From Trebonia sp963777905 (GTDB lineage Bacteria; Actinomycetota; Actinomycetes; Streptosporangiales; Streptosporangiaceae): a stretch of 64,000 bases of DNA. Under the pieces are notes generated by a model. It searched no databases and was not told the DNA's origin. It worked only from the letters and a program-made list of their open reading frames with translations. The position numbers and the translations under genes are program-made. The stretch is taken from NCBI GenBank assembly GCA_963777905.1, contig CAVZSM010000030.1:1-64000 (forward strand). The letters run 5' to 3'. Each line of letters begins with the position of its first letter. The first letter of the stretch is position 1. Below are positions 23,747 through 32,125 of the stretch, one piece after another.

Positions 23747-24184
23747 CTAGGGAACGCGGCTCCGGAGCATGGTGAACGCAACGATGATCTGTGATCCGGC
23801 AGGGCCAGAGTTCACGCTGATATGGTCGGCGACCTGGCGGACGAGCCATAGCCCGTGGCCGGGCTCATACGGCCACGGCGATGTCCGGGCAGCCGCGCCC
23901 GGAAGCCGGCTGCCCGGTGTGCTGCTACGGGGGAGGCCGGAGCTGGCCGGGCCCGGGTCGCTGACCTGGCAGATCAGTTCCCCATTGGTGACACTCATCC
24001 GCAGATGCCCGGTTCCGCCACCGTGTTTGACCGCGTTGGCGGCCAGCTCGTGCACCGCGAGCATCACGTCGAGCGCTCGGCCTTCGGGCATGCCTGCATC
24101 GGTTGCGTGCGCGAGCACTGTCTCGCGAAGGACACGCAGCGTGGTCTCACCGAACTCTTGGTCCAGCTTGCGGCTACGCCCCAC
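23747..24184 (-). CDS. HATPase anti-sigma factor kinase (RsbW-like)
   Basis: 145 residues. The N box AVHELAANAVKHGG and the G box HGLWLVRQVADH are those of the HATPase_c_2 serine kinases that bind sigma factors. Start is the GTG at 24184, which overlaps the TAG of the STAS gene upstream by one base (TAGTG), so the pair is translationally coupled. It likely phosphorylates one or both STAS proteins and holds an unidentified sigma factor or other partner; none is encoded next to it. Confidence 0.85.
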   Translation of the reverse strand: MGRSRKLDQEFGETTLRVLRETVLAHATDAGMPEGRALDVMLAVHELAANAVKHGGGTGHLRMSVTNGELICQVSDPGPASSGLPRSSTPGSRLPGAAARTSPWPYEPGHGLWLVRQVADHISVNSGPAGSQIIVAFTMLRSRVP

Positions 24185-24540
24185 TACCCCTCCTGCAGCT
24201 GCGCCCCGGCTGTTCCGGAGTCCTGCTGCGGCCGTACGGTAAGTACCTGGTCAATGCCCAGCAGCACCAGGATCCTGGCCACGTTCGGCTGGGGATGAAC
24301 CAGTTCCAGGGTGCCGCCCTGGGCTCTCAGCGCCAGATGCGCGTCCGTGAGCGCCCGGATGGAACTGGAGTCGGCGAACCGCAGCCCGGACAGATCGATG
24401 GTCAGCTGCCGAGCGCCGCCGGAAATCTGATCATTGAGCGCATCCCTCAGCTGCCCAAGGGTCGATAGATCCGCTTCACCGGACAGGCGCATCACAACAC
24501 TGAATTGCTGGGATTCCACGGCAATGCCGAGCAGGCTCAC
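24184..24540 (-). CDS. STAS-domain anti-anti-sigma factor, kinase-coupled
   Basis: 118 residues from the GTG at 24540, chosen because AAGGAG lies about 10 bp upstream. A TTG at 24597 is a poorer alternative that would add 19 residues. Conserved STAS segments VVMRLSGEADLSTLGQL, LTIDLSGLRFADSSSIRAL and LELVHPQPNVARILVLLGI. The Ser run SSS after D holds the phospho-acceptor. It is the first gene of a two-gene operon with the HATPase kinase at 23747-24184. Confidence 0.85.
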   Translation of the reverse strand: MSLLGIAVESQQFSVVMRLSGEADLSTLGQLRDALNDQISGGARQLTIDLSGLRFADSSSIRALTDAHLALRAQGGTLELVHPQPNVARILVLLGIDQVLTVRPQQDSGTAGAQLQEG

Positions 24541-24654
24541 ACGCGGAGCGTACTCCTTGAGCAGTTCGCGAATACATTCTTCGGCCAGGCCGAACAAACG
24601 GTGGTGACGGGCCAGGACTCTGGGCTGTCACGGCTTCTCGCGGTACCGTCAGGT

Positions 24655-25008
24655 GTGGAATTGCGGCAGCTTGAGGCGTTCGTGGCGGTAGCCACCGAGC
24701 TTCATTTCGGCCGGGCCGCAGAGCGGCTGCACCTGGCCGCTCCCACGCTGAGCGAGCTGATCCGGCGGCTCGAGCGTGAGCTGGGCACGCCCCTGTTCAT
24801 CCGCCGGGTGGCTGGCGGGGACGCGGGCACGGTGCGGCTCGGCATCACCCCTCTGGTGGCGCCGGTGCACCACTCCGGCGGACCTGCAGTGGAATCCCAA
24901 CCATGCGCGCACCATGGCCGTTGCCCGGTTCGTGCACGCCGCACTCACCGCCGAACTGCCGCCCGGCTGGCACACCCAGCCGGATCATCTGCACCATCGG
25001 CCATAGTC
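24655..25008 (+). pseudogene. Decayed LysR-family regulator
   Basis: From a GTG at 24655 the first 50 residues are a good LysR helix-turn-helix (ELRQLEAFVAVATELHFGRA ... RLERELGTPLFIRR). The sequence then skips directly to VRLGITPLVAPV, about where the effector domain begins, so about 30-40 residues are gone. After about 24870 the typical LysR tail (ARTMAVARFVHAALTAELP) continues in another frame to a stop near 25008. Most of the effector domain is missing and it is frameshifted, so it is non-functional. Confidence 0.7.
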
Positions 25009-25091
25009 GGGCAGACGTCCGCTGTTCGGAATCCGGAGACGAGTCACCCTGGGCCTGACGCCGTAGAGCCTGGGTAGCGCGCGGGTAACCG

Positions 25092-25107
25092 CGTTTCCGC
25101 GGAAACG
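25092..25107. repeat. 16-bp palindrome CGTTTCCGCGGAAACG, copy 1
   Basis: A perfect palindrome 29 bp in front of the DUF222-HNH gene. Two more perfect copies lie inside that gene and one near-perfect copy at 43358-43373. Confidence 0.8.
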
Positions 25108-25120
25108 TGCGATCGGTAGA

Positions 25121-26653
25121 ATGTCAGACTCCATCGATAAAATCGAATACATGAGCGTAGCTACAATGTCTAAGCCACCCGTTGCGACGACGCCTGGCGG
25201 CCCGGCCTGGCCGCCGGAGATGCCGATGGAGCGGCTGGAAGCGCGGATCTGCGAGCTGGCCGGGCACCTGACCGCGGCGACCTGCCAGTTCCTGCTGCTG
25301 ATCGCCGATTTCGACGCCCGCAAGGGCTGGGCGGACTGGGAGATGCCGTCCTGCGCGGCGTGGCTGTCGTGGAAATGCCAGATCGCCTCCGGCACGGCCC
25401 GCGAGCAGGTCCGCGTCGCTCGCGCGCTGGGAGCGCTGCCCGCCATCACCGCCGAGTTCGCCGCCGGACGGCTGTCTTATGCGAAGGTCCGGGCGCTCAC
25501 CCGGATCGCGACCCCGGAGACCGAACCCGATCTCCTTGAGATGGCGACGCCGATGACAGCCAACCAGATGGAACGGTTCGCCCAAGCGCACCGCCGGGTC
25601 ACCGAAGCGGATCGCGGCCAGACCCGGCCCGCGCGCCAGCTGACCTGGAACTGCGTCAAGGACCTGGACTACGTGTTCCGCGCCATCCTCCCCGCCGAAG
25701 GTGCCGCCGTCGTATTGCAAGCCCTGCGCGCCGCCCGCAACGACCTGGAGCACCCGCATGATCAGCCTGACGACGTTTCCGCGGAAACGCGGATCGAAGA
25801 GCTCAGGCGCGAAGACGAGGCCAACGGGATCAGCTTCAGCTCTGACGTGCCGCCAGAATCACGGATGGAAACGGCCCGGGACCTCGCCGACGCCCTCGTC
25901 CAGGTCTGCGCCGGCTACCTCAACGCCAGGGCGGCCACGGCCGAGAACCCCGATACGTATCAGGTCATCATTCACGCCGGCGTCCAGGCCATTAGCGGAG
26001 ACCTGGCGACAGAGGACGTTTCCGCGGAAACGCCGGAAGGTGCGGCCGGTACCCTGCCCGTCTCGCACCCGGCCCACCCGATGCGCAGCCACATCCAGGA
26101 CGGCCTGGCTCTCAGCCTCAGCACCCTGGCGCTCATCAGCTGCAACGCCACCATCAGCACCATGATCCACGACACTGCCGGCGCCATTCTCGACGTCGGC
26201 CGCCGCACCCGCAAGCCCCCGCCCGCGCTCCGCCGGGCCATCCGCGAACGCGACGGCTACCGCTGCCAGTTCCCCGGCTGCCACTCCCGTCGCACCGACG
26301 CCCACCACATCGTCCACTGGGCCAACGGCGGCGAGACCAAGCTCGGCAACCTCATCAGCCTGTGCAAGAGACACCACGCCCTTGTCCACGACAAGGGCTA
26401 CCTCATAGCCAGCACACCGGGCGGCTTCACCTTCTACAGCCCCCAAGGCACCCCCATGCCAGCCTGCCCGAAACTACGCGCCGGCCCCGGCGACATCACT
26501 ACCACCCACGACGCCGTCATCACCCCTGCCACCATCATCCCCCCGAACTCCGGCGGCCGCCTCGACCTCAACCTGGCCATCTGGATCACCTTCGCCAACG
26601 CCCGGGTCAAAACCGAACGCCGCGAACGCGAACAGGCCAGCCCGGCGGCGTGA
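25121..26653 (+). CDS. DUF222 / HNH endonuclease domain protein
   Basis: 510 residues from 25121; an internal ATG (MSVATM) 10 codons later is an alternative start. Residues about 25-330 match the DUF222 (13E12-type) region (LEARICELAGHLTAATCQFL, GTAREQVRVARALGALP, RLSYAKVRALTRIATPE). The C-terminal HNH nuclease (about 375-430) has CQFPGCHSRRTDAHHIVHW and NLISLCKRHHALVHDKG, with the zinc Cys and the HNH His residues intact. Such genes are abundant in actinobacterial genomes and behave like mobile or domesticated nucleases; the target is unknown. The CGTTTCCGCGGAAACG palindrome occurs twice in frame, both times encoding DVSAET, in regions that look like variable linkers. Confidence 0.88.
   Translation: MSDSIDKIEYMSVATMSKPPVATTPGGPAWPPEMPMERLEARICELAGHLTAATCQFLLLIADFDARKGWADWEMPSCAAWLSWKCQIASGTAREQVRVARALGALPAITAEFAAGRLSYAKVRALTRIATPETEPDLLEMATPMTANQMERFAQAHRRVTEADRGQTRPARQLTWNCVKDLDYVFRAILPAEGAAVVLQALRAARNDLEHPHDQPDDVSAETRIEELRREDEANGISFSSDVPPESRMETARDLADALVQVCAGYLNARAATAENPDTYQVIIHAGVQAISGDLATEDVSAETPEGAAGTLPVSHPAHPMRSHIQDGLALSLSTLALISCNATISTMIHDTAGAILDVGRRTRKPPPALRRAIRERDGYRCQFPGCHSRRTDAHHIVHWANGGETKLGNLISLCKRHHALVHDKGYLIASTPGGFTFYSPQGTPMPACPKLRAGPGDITTTHDAVITPATIIPPNSGGRLDLNLAIWITFANARVKTERREREQASPAA
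25774..25789. repeat. 16-bp palindrome CGTTTCCGCGGAAACG, copy 2
   Basis: Perfect, inside the DUF222-HNH gene, encoding VSAET. Confidence 0.85.
26017..26032. repeat. 16-bp palindrome CGTTTCCGCGGAAACG, copy 3
   Basis: Perfect, inside the DUF222-HNH gene, again encoding VSAET, 243 bp after copy 2 (a multiple of three). Confidence 0.85.
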
Positions 26654-26664
26654 TCGCGTGAGCG

Positions 26665-27087
26665 TCAGGCGTTTCGCGGGTCGTCTTCCGGGTCCAGGTA
26701 TTCGAGCCCGAGCGGCCCGATCGCTGTTACCTGAGTGACGTACTCACCGGATTTGGCCCAGTGGAAGTGCGGGGTGCCGCCGGGCAGGACGACGACGGCA
26801 CCGGGCGGGTGCGCCTCGAGCTTGCCCTCGTCGAATTCTTCGCCCACCCCGATGTAGAAGACACCGGAGATGACCGTGTAGACGCGATCCTCCGGGTGCC
26901 GGTGCGGCATCAGCTTGACGCCAGAAGGCACCTTTACTCTGATCACGTAGGGGCCGGGCGCGGTGGGCTTACCGACCACGACGGCGAGGCGAGCCGACGG
27001 CGGGAACGCGGGGAACGGCTGCCAGTCGATGTCCTCGGGGTGGACCGACCTGAAGACGTCCTGGCCTGGCTGGTGAGCGCGCATCAT
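26665..27087 (-). CDS. Cupin-domain protein
   Basis: 140 residues from the first of two adjacent ATGs (27087/27084), with GGAGG about 9 bp upstream. The single cupin barrel shows PHRHPEDRVYTVISGVFYIGVG (motif 1 with two His and Glu/Asp) and PPGAVVVLPGGTPHFHWAKSG (motif 2), so it can bind a metal. It could be a small dioxygenase, isomerase or sensor; the sequence does not tell which. It converges on the HNH gene with an 11-bp gap. Confidence 0.8.
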   Translation of the reverse strand: MMRAHQPGQDVFRSVHPEDIDWQPFPAFPPSARLAVVVGKPTAPGPYVIRVKVPSGVKLMPHRHPEDRVYTVISGVFYIGVGEEFDEGKLEAHPPGAVVVLPGGTPHFHWAKSGEYVTQVTAIGPLGLEYLDPEDDPRNA

Positions 27088-27176
27088 CGGGGAACCTCCG
27101 GACTCGGGCACGGCGACCTGACGCCACTAGAACCACCCTCTCGCCTGACCGCCGGCAAAAGCCAGGGACCGCACCA

Positions 27177-27387
27177 GGGGTTCCCGGGGCCGCGGCGGCC
27201 AGCTTCGGACCCGATGTCGCCATCGGGAACCTTCGGGATCGGGTCTACCTGGTAGGTCTACCTGGCCGGGCCATGGCCGGTGGCCGGCGCGGTCATCGCG
27301 GTCGGCGTCGCGCACGTGCTGCGCGGCCCGGCCAAGGCACAGGAGGCCGCCGCGTCCGAGGGAACGCCACTGGACCGCGCCGCATGA
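27177..27387 (+). pseudogene. C-terminal remnant of an aquaporin (MIP) channel
   Basis: The stretch reads FGPDVAIGNLRD and then, slightly altered, a membrane segment GAVIAVGVAHVLRGPAKAQE and SEGTPLDRAA-stop. This resembles the last loop and helix 6 of MIP-family channels (ARSFGPD ... YLVGPLAGAVIAV). The small gap between the two parts (VYLVGLPGRAM-like) suggests minor rearrangement. No N-terminal half or first NPA motif is present. Confidence 0.45.
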
Positions 27388-27521
27388 CCAAGCCTGGCCG
27401 CAGGTCAGTCCCTTTCGTAATGTATTCGTTAGGTTTCCGAGAACCGCTTGAGACCCATCCACAAGTGTCACTACGGTTGGTGCAGCCTTGCGCTGGACCA
27501 ACAGAACGGAGTGACACGGAC

Positions 27522-28559
27522 GTGGGCATACACGCCGCCAGGACAGTCGCTACGAGAACCCGCCTGCGCCGCGGTGCCGTGCTCACGGCGCTGCTCGCCG
27601 TCGCGAGCGGGGTCGCCGTCTACAGCGGAACGGCCGGCGCGGCCCCACAGCCGACCATCGACCAGGTCCAGGCGCAGGTGAATAGCCTGCAGGCCAAGGT
27701 GGACAACATCGGCGAGCAGTACGACCAGGCCAGCCAGCAGCTGTCGGCCGCGAAGACCCGGCTGACCCAGGTGAACAAGGAGGCCGCGCAGGCGCAGGCG
27801 CACTTCAACACGGCTCGCGCCCAGCTCGTCCAGGTCGCGGTGGCGAACTACATGGACTCCGACCAGACGTCGGTGCTCGGGCTGCTGACCTCCGGCGACC
27901 CGTCAGCCGTGCTCGACCAGGCGTCCCTGGTCGAGCAGGTGGCCGGAATGCACAACGAGCAGGCGGCCCAGTTCCTCGGCTACGCGCAGCAGCTCTCCTC
28001 CGTCGTCGGCCAGCGGCAGCGGACCGAGGAGGGCATGGCGGCCGTCCAGTCCCAGCTCGCCGGGCAGAAGAACTCGATCGCCAAGCTGCTCGCCAGCAAG
28101 CAGGCCACGCTCGACAGCCTCAATGCGGCACAGCAGGCGCAGGTCGTCGCGACCACCGTCGGCGCCTCAGGCACCACCCAGGCGAGCTACAGCGGCCCGA
28201 CCAACACGCAGGCCGGTCAGGCGGTCGCGTTCGCTTACGCCCAGCTCGGCAAGCCGTATGTGTGGGGCGCCACCGGCCCGGACTCCTACGACTGCTCCGG
28301 GCTGGTGCAGGCCGCCTGGGCGGCGGCGGGCATCTCGATCCCGCGCGACACCTACGAGCAGTGGGCCGCACTGCCGCACATCTCGTCCTCCTCCCTCGAG
28401 CCCGGGGACCTGCTGTACTACGCGGGCGAGAGCCACGTCGCCATGTACGTCGGCGACGGCTACATCATCGACGCGCCGCAGACCGGGGAGGACGTGGAGA
28501 AGATCCCGCAGAACGAGGACTGGTACGCCGCCAACTTCGACGGCGCGGTCCGGCCGTAA
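27522..28559 (+). CDS. Secreted NlpC/P60 peptidoglycan hydrolase with coiled-coil domain
   Basis: 345 residues from a GTG (GGAG about 11 bp upstream). A Sec signal peptide covers residues 1-40 (basic RTRLRRG, hydrophobic core, AGAAP cleavage region). A long coiled coil, rich in Gln and Ala, spans about 45-205, as in RipC/PcsB-type hydrolases. The NlpC/P60 domain fills about 228-345 with catalytic Cys258 (YDCSGLVQAAW) and His305 (SHVAMYVG). It would cleave the D-Glu to meso-DAP bond in wall peptides outside the cell, with the coiled coil giving autoinhibition or partner binding. Its 3' end overlaps the convergent DMT transporter by 95 bp. Confidence 0.9.
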   Translation: MGIHAARTVATRTRLRRGAVLTALLAVASGVAVYSGTAGAAPQPTIDQVQAQVNSLQAKVDNIGEQYDQASQQLSAAKTRLTQVNKEAAQAQAHFNTARAQLVQVAVANYMDSDQTSVLGLLTSGDPSAVLDQASLVEQVAGMHNEQAAQFLGYAQQLSSVVGQRQRTEEGMAAVQSQLAGQKNSIAKLLASKQATLDSLNAAQQAQVVATTVGASGTTQASYSGPTNTQAGQAVAFAYAQLGKPYVWGATGPDSYDCSGLVQAAWAAAGISIPRDTYEQWAALPHISSSSLEPGDLLYYAGESHVAMYVGDGYIIDAPQTGEDVEKIPQNEDWYAANFDGAVRP

Positions 28560-29451
28560 CCGGCGATCCCCGCAGCGCGGTCGCCGCGACCGCCGCGAGG
28601 AGCAAGGCGGCGCCCGCCATCCCCGGCAGGCTCAGCCTGTCGCCGAGCAGCAGCGCGGCGAGCAACGTTGCGGTGAGCGGCTCGAGGAGCGCGATCAGCG
28701 CCGCCGTGCCGGCCGGCGCGCCGCGCAGGCCGCGGAAATACAGCGTGTACGCCGCCGCGGTCGGGCCGGTCCCCAGCGCGATCAGCAACCCGATCGCGGC
28801 CGGCCCCGGCCGGAAGGCCAGCCCGGAAACGGCGGCGAACGGCAGCAGCACGAGGCCGCCGAAGGTGAAGCCGAACCCGGTCACGGTCAGGTCGTCGAGT
28901 CCGGGAACGGGAGACGCTCCGATCAGCGTCAGCGTCGCGAAGCCCGCGGCGGCGAGCAGCGCGAAGCCCGCGCTGGCCAGCACCGCGGCGTACCCTGGCC
29001 CGCCGGACGGCAGCCCGACCAGCAAGCCGAGCCCGCAGAGCGCCAGGAGCGTGGCGCCGGCCGGCCCCCGGCCGCGTCCGCGGAAACGCTCGGCGACCTG
29101 GACGATGACGGGCGAGCCGCCGATGGTGACGAGGGTGGCCAGGCTCACCGAGGTCAGCGACACGGCCGTGAAGTAGCAGCCCTGGAACGCGGCGGCGAGC
29201 AGGCCGGTCACCGCGATCCGGGTCCAGGCGGCGCGGGCGCCCGACCCGGCGGGCCACCGCCTGCCGGCGCGGGCAGGGCGCGCGGTCCCCGCCGCGATCT
29301 TGAAGATGACGATGAGCCCGCCGCCCGCAAGCAGGCGGTAAGCGGCGACCGCGAGCGCGGACAACCCGGTGACGTGACCGAATTCGGTGCCTGTGAGGCC
29401 CCCGGTGCCCCACAGCAGCCCGGACATGACGAGGTAAACGGAAGCAGACAT
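28465..29451 (-). CDS. DMT-family (EamA) transporter
   Basis: 328 residues from an ATG with GGAG upstream. Ten hydrophobic helices occur in two EamA repeats (LLWGTGGLTG ... TSVSLATLVTIGGSPV; and PTAAAYTLYFRGLRGAPAGT ... LEPLTATLLAALLLGDRLS). The family exports amino acids or other small metabolites. The last 35 residues are an Arg/Ser-rich tail that overlaps the NlpC/P60 gene; the natural tail may be shorter in its relatives. It stands alone on its strand. Confidence 0.85.
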   Translation of the reverse strand: MSASVYLVMSGLLWGTGGLTGTEFGHVTGLSALAVAAYRLLAGGGLIVIFKIAAGTARPARAGRRWPAGSGARAAWTRIAVTGLLAAAFQGCYFTAVSLTSVSLATLVTIGGSPVIVQVAERFRGRGRGPAGATLLALCGLGLLVGLPSGGPGYAAVLASAGFALLAAAGFATLTLIGASPVPGLDDLTVTGFGFTFGGLVLLPFAAVSGLAFRPGPAAIGLLIALGTGPTAAAYTLYFRGLRGAPAGTAALIALLEPLTATLLAALLLGDRLSLPGMAGAALLLAAVAATALRGSPVTAGPRRRSWRRTSPRSAGSSPRPPRSAARR

Positions 29452-29629
29452 GACAGATCGCTCCTGCGACGAGAGAAGAAAAACAGGTCGCGGAAGCGGG
29501 GCGCGCTAGGCAGCCCTAAGAAAGGAAGACGGCTACAACGCCCCGCTCAGGAGCGCGGTGGCGGGGTTATCGGGAAGAGCCGGTGCACCCGGCCATGCTA
29601 GTGGCCGCCGGAGACCAAAGGCGACTGCT
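29452..29629. other. Spacer between DMT and SMP-30 genes
   Basis: Both flanking genes read leftwards. The 178 bp hold a GC-rich imperfect inverted repeat (GCTCAGGAGC near 29547) but no gene I can support. Confidence 0.4.
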
Positions 29630-30478
29630 TTACGGCCAGCCGGCGCCCGGGACCTCAACCGAAGTCATGACGACCTGACCGCTGCCGGGCGCCACCATCT
29701 CTGCCTGGCCCATGCCGCGCCATTCGGCAGCGGTGACGAACAGCGTCGTCCGGCCGGGGCCGCCGAGGGCGCAGGCGAAGCCGCCGCGGTCCAGCTCGAC
29801 GACCTGCCGGACCTCGCCGCCCTCTGCGACCCGCGCGCACCGCTTGTTCGGCACGTCCGCGTACCAGACGGCGTTCTCCGCGTCGACGGCGATGCCGTCC
29901 GGCGTGCCCACGCCAAGGTCGGCCCACACTCGCCGGCCGGACAGCCCGCCGTCGGCCGCGATGTCGAAGGCGACCAGGCAGTGCCGGTAGGAGTCCGCGA
30001 CGATCAGCGTGGAGTTGTCGGCGGTCACCGCCATCCCGTTCGGGAAGGCGATGTCCCCGGCCACCTCGCGCACCTGGCCGTCCGGCGTGACCAGGAACAC
30101 CGAACCGGGCTTCGGCGCCTCGCCGGCCGTCGGGTCGAAGCCCGCCCCGTTGACGTACGCGTTGCCGCGCCCGTCGATCACGATGTCGTTCCAGGTGCCG
30201 CGGCTGCCGAGGTCGGCCTGCGTGACCAGCGATCCGTCGGGTTCCAGGCGCAGCAGCTTGCCGTCAGCGGACGAGACGATGAGCAGCCGGCCATCGGGCC
30301 GCCAGGCGGCGCACAGCGGCAGCGATCGCACACGCGCGACCACCTCGCTGCGGCCGTCGAGCCCGACGGCCAGGACCTCGCCAGCGGACCAGTCGGAGAA
30401 GTACAGCCGCCCGTCGTGCCAGCGCGGCGACTCGACCAGTCCCCGCCCGGTTAGCAGCGTCGTCGTGCTCATGTCCAT
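29630..30478 (-). CDS. SMP-30/gluconolactonase-family protein
   Basis: 282 residues, usual family length. Six-bladed propeller repeats are seen, with the metal-binding Glu in VESPRWHDGRLYFSDW, the Asn in RGTWNDIVIDGRGNAYV and NGMAVT, and the Asp in VADSYRHCLVAFD. Members hydrolyse sugar lactones or related lactones with a divalent metal. The exact substrate is unknown. It is cytoplasmic as no signal peptide is visible. Divergent from the ECF sigma gene 88 bp away. Confidence 0.82.
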   Translation of the reverse strand: MDMSTTTLLTGRGLVESPRWHDGRLYFSDWSAGEVLAVGLDGRSEVVARVRSLPLCAAWRPDGRLLIVSSADGKLLRLEPDGSLVTQADLGSRGTWNDIVIDGRGNAYVNGAGFDPTAGEAPKPGSVFLVTPDGQVREVAGDIAFPNGMAVTADNSTLIVADSYRHCLVAFDIAADGGLSGRRVWADLGVGTPDGIAVDAENAVWYADVPNKRCARVAEGGEVRQVVELDRGGFACALGGPGRTTLFVTAAEWRGMGQAEMVAPGSGQVVMTSVEVPGAGWP

Positions 30479-30566
30479 TGAGACGTCTTCTGGCCGCTCA
30501 ACTCATCGCCCTTAACTAGTCGCTAAAGATTGTGGACCTGCCCGCCGCTGCGTTACCTTCCCAATT

Positions 30567-31127
30567 GTGGGGGGGACCGATGCCCTGCTGGCGGCGCGGC
30601 TGACAGCAGGCGACGATCATGCGCTGGCCGAGGTGTTCGACCGCTTCGGGGCCGCGGTGTACGGCGCGGCCGCGTACGTCGTCGGGGCCGACGGCGGCGC
30701 GCAGGATGTCGTGCAGGACGTGTTCGTGGAGCTGTGGTCTCATCCGCACCGGTACGACCCGGACGCCGGGTCGCTGCGCGGCTACCTGCTGCTGCTCGCG
30801 CGGCACCGCGCGGTGGACGCCATGCGCAGCGAACTGCGCCGGATCGCCAGGCAGGAGCGGCACTACCGGCTGACGATCGACGAGGGGCCGCCGTCACCAG
30901 GCGAGCAGGTGCTCAGCGCGGACCTGGCCAGTGAGGTGCGAGCGGCCATTCAGCGGCTGCCCGCCGCCCAGCGCCAGGTGGTCGAGCTCGCCTACTTCGA
31001 GAGGATGACCTGCCGGGAAGTGGCAAGCGCGGTCGGCATTCCCGAGGGAACCGTGAAGTCGCGGCTCCGGCTGGCGCTCGCCAAGCTGGAAGCCGTGCTC
31101 GACCGGCAGCTTCTGGAGGCACCGTGA
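30567..31127 (+). CDS. ECF-type RNA polymerase sigma factor
   Basis: 186 residues from a GTG. Region 2 (DGGAQDVVQDVFVELWSHPHRYDP ... RGYLLLLARHRAVDAMRS, about 45-95) and region 4 (VRAAIQRLPAAQRQVVELAYFERMTCREVA ... GTVKSRLRLALAKLE, about 125-180) are complete. It has no C-terminal SnoaL-type extension. It is followed, with a 4-bp GTGA overlap, by an MDMPI-domain protein that is a plausible anti-sigma partner, so the pair is co-translated. Confidence 0.9.
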   Translation: MGGTDALLAARLTAGDDHALAEVFDRFGAAVYGAAAYVVGADGGAQDVVQDVFVELWSHPHRYDPDAGSLRGYLLLLARHRAVDAMRSELRRIARQERHYRLTIDEGPPSPGEQVLSADLASEVRAAIQRLPAAQRQVVELAYFERMTCREVASAVGIPEGTVKSRLRLALAKLEAVLDRQLLEAP

Positions 31128-32023
31128 CAGCGGCCCAGCCTCCCGTGCCCCCGGACCTGCGGGCCCGGGTGCTTGACGCGTCACGGCGCGCCAGGGCGGC
31201 CGGCGAGCCGGTCCCGGAGGTCCCGGCGATCTCGCCGGCCGAGGCGTTCAGCCGGGCCGCCGACGCGCTGTACCGCACGCTGAGCGCGCTGGAGTCCGCG
31301 GCCTGGTCGCGGCCGGCCATCCGCGACCTGGACGTGCAGGGCCTGGTCGGTCACCTGACCGGGGTCGAGGACGACGTGCGCCGCTGCCTGGCGGGCGATC
31401 CGGCGGTCAGCCTGGCCGGGCACGTGGAGTCCACCCAGGCCGCCGCGGCACGCCAGGCGGGCCGCGATCCCGCGCAGACCCTCGCCGAGTGGCGGGACGC
31501 GGTCAGCCGCACGCTGGCGCTGGTCGCAGCCCGCGGCCACGACAGCCACGATGGCCTCGACACCTGCGTCGCGCTGCACGGCATGCAGCTGCCGCTGCGC
31601 GCGCTGCTCGTCGTCCGGGCGTTCGAGCTGTGGGTGCACGAGAACGACATCCGGCTGGCGGCCAGCCTGCCGCTCGCGGTTCCCGGCCCGTCGGTGCTCA
31701 GCCTGATGACCAGGCTGGCCGCCACGTTGCTGCCGGGTGCGGCGGTGCGCGCCGGAGTGCCGGGGCCCGGGCGGCTGCACCTGGTGCTGACCGGGCCAGG
31801 CGGCGGCACCTGGGACCTGGAGTGGGACCCCGAGCGGGACCCGGAGACAGCCAGTGCCGCCCGCCCCGGTCCCGCGGGGGTGAGCATCGTCGCCGACGCG
31901 GTCGGCTTCTGCCGCCTGGTCTCCGACCGGATGACACCTGCCGAACTGGCCCCGTACATCACCGGCGACCGCGACCAGGCCGCCGGGGTGCTGACGGCTG
32001 CCGCGACGCTGGCGCTCGACTGA
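31124..32023 (+). CDS. MDMPI-domain (mycothiol-dependent type) protein, probable sigma partner
   Basis: 299 residues. The N-terminal 40 residues are Pro/Ala/Arg rich. Then a DinB/MDMPI four-helix domain with VGHLTGVEDDV and FELWVHENDI, giving the His + ExxxH pattern that binds a divalent metal in mycothiol-dependent enzymes. A C-terminal SCP-like domain follows (RLHLVLTGPGGGTWDLEW). The gene overlaps the ECF sigma stop (GTGA) and so is made with it. A redox-sensitive, metal-binding anti-sigma role is suggested by this coupling; an isomerase or transferase role is the alternative. Confidence 0.75.
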   Translation: MTAAQPPVPPDLRARVLDASRRARAAGEPVPEVPAISPAEAFSRAADALYRTLSALESAAWSRPAIRDLDVQGLVGHLTGVEDDVRRCLAGDPAVSLAGHVESTQAAAARQAGRDPAQTLAEWRDAVSRTLALVAARGHDSHDGLDTCVALHGMQLPLRALLVVRAFELWVHENDIRLAASLPLAVPGPSVLSLMTRLAATLLPGAAVRAGVPGPGRLHLVLTGPGGGTWDLEWDPERDPETASAARPGPAGVSIVADAVGFCRLVSDRMTPAELAPYITGDRDQAAGVLTAAATLALD

Positions 32024-32125
32024 CCAGAAATTCTCGCTTCCGCCGGGTGATCTGTGTCCGGGACCGGCGGCGTATATATCGCAGAGGCGCCGGGGGGCGC
32101 GAAACTCACGAGAGGGGCCTGACGC

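Noticed and set aside
27388..27521. A cyclic-di-AMP (ydaO) riboswitch before the NlpC/P60 gene, as seen in other actinobacteria
   Set aside because: I could not find the conserved riboswitch core sequences in the 134-bp leader.
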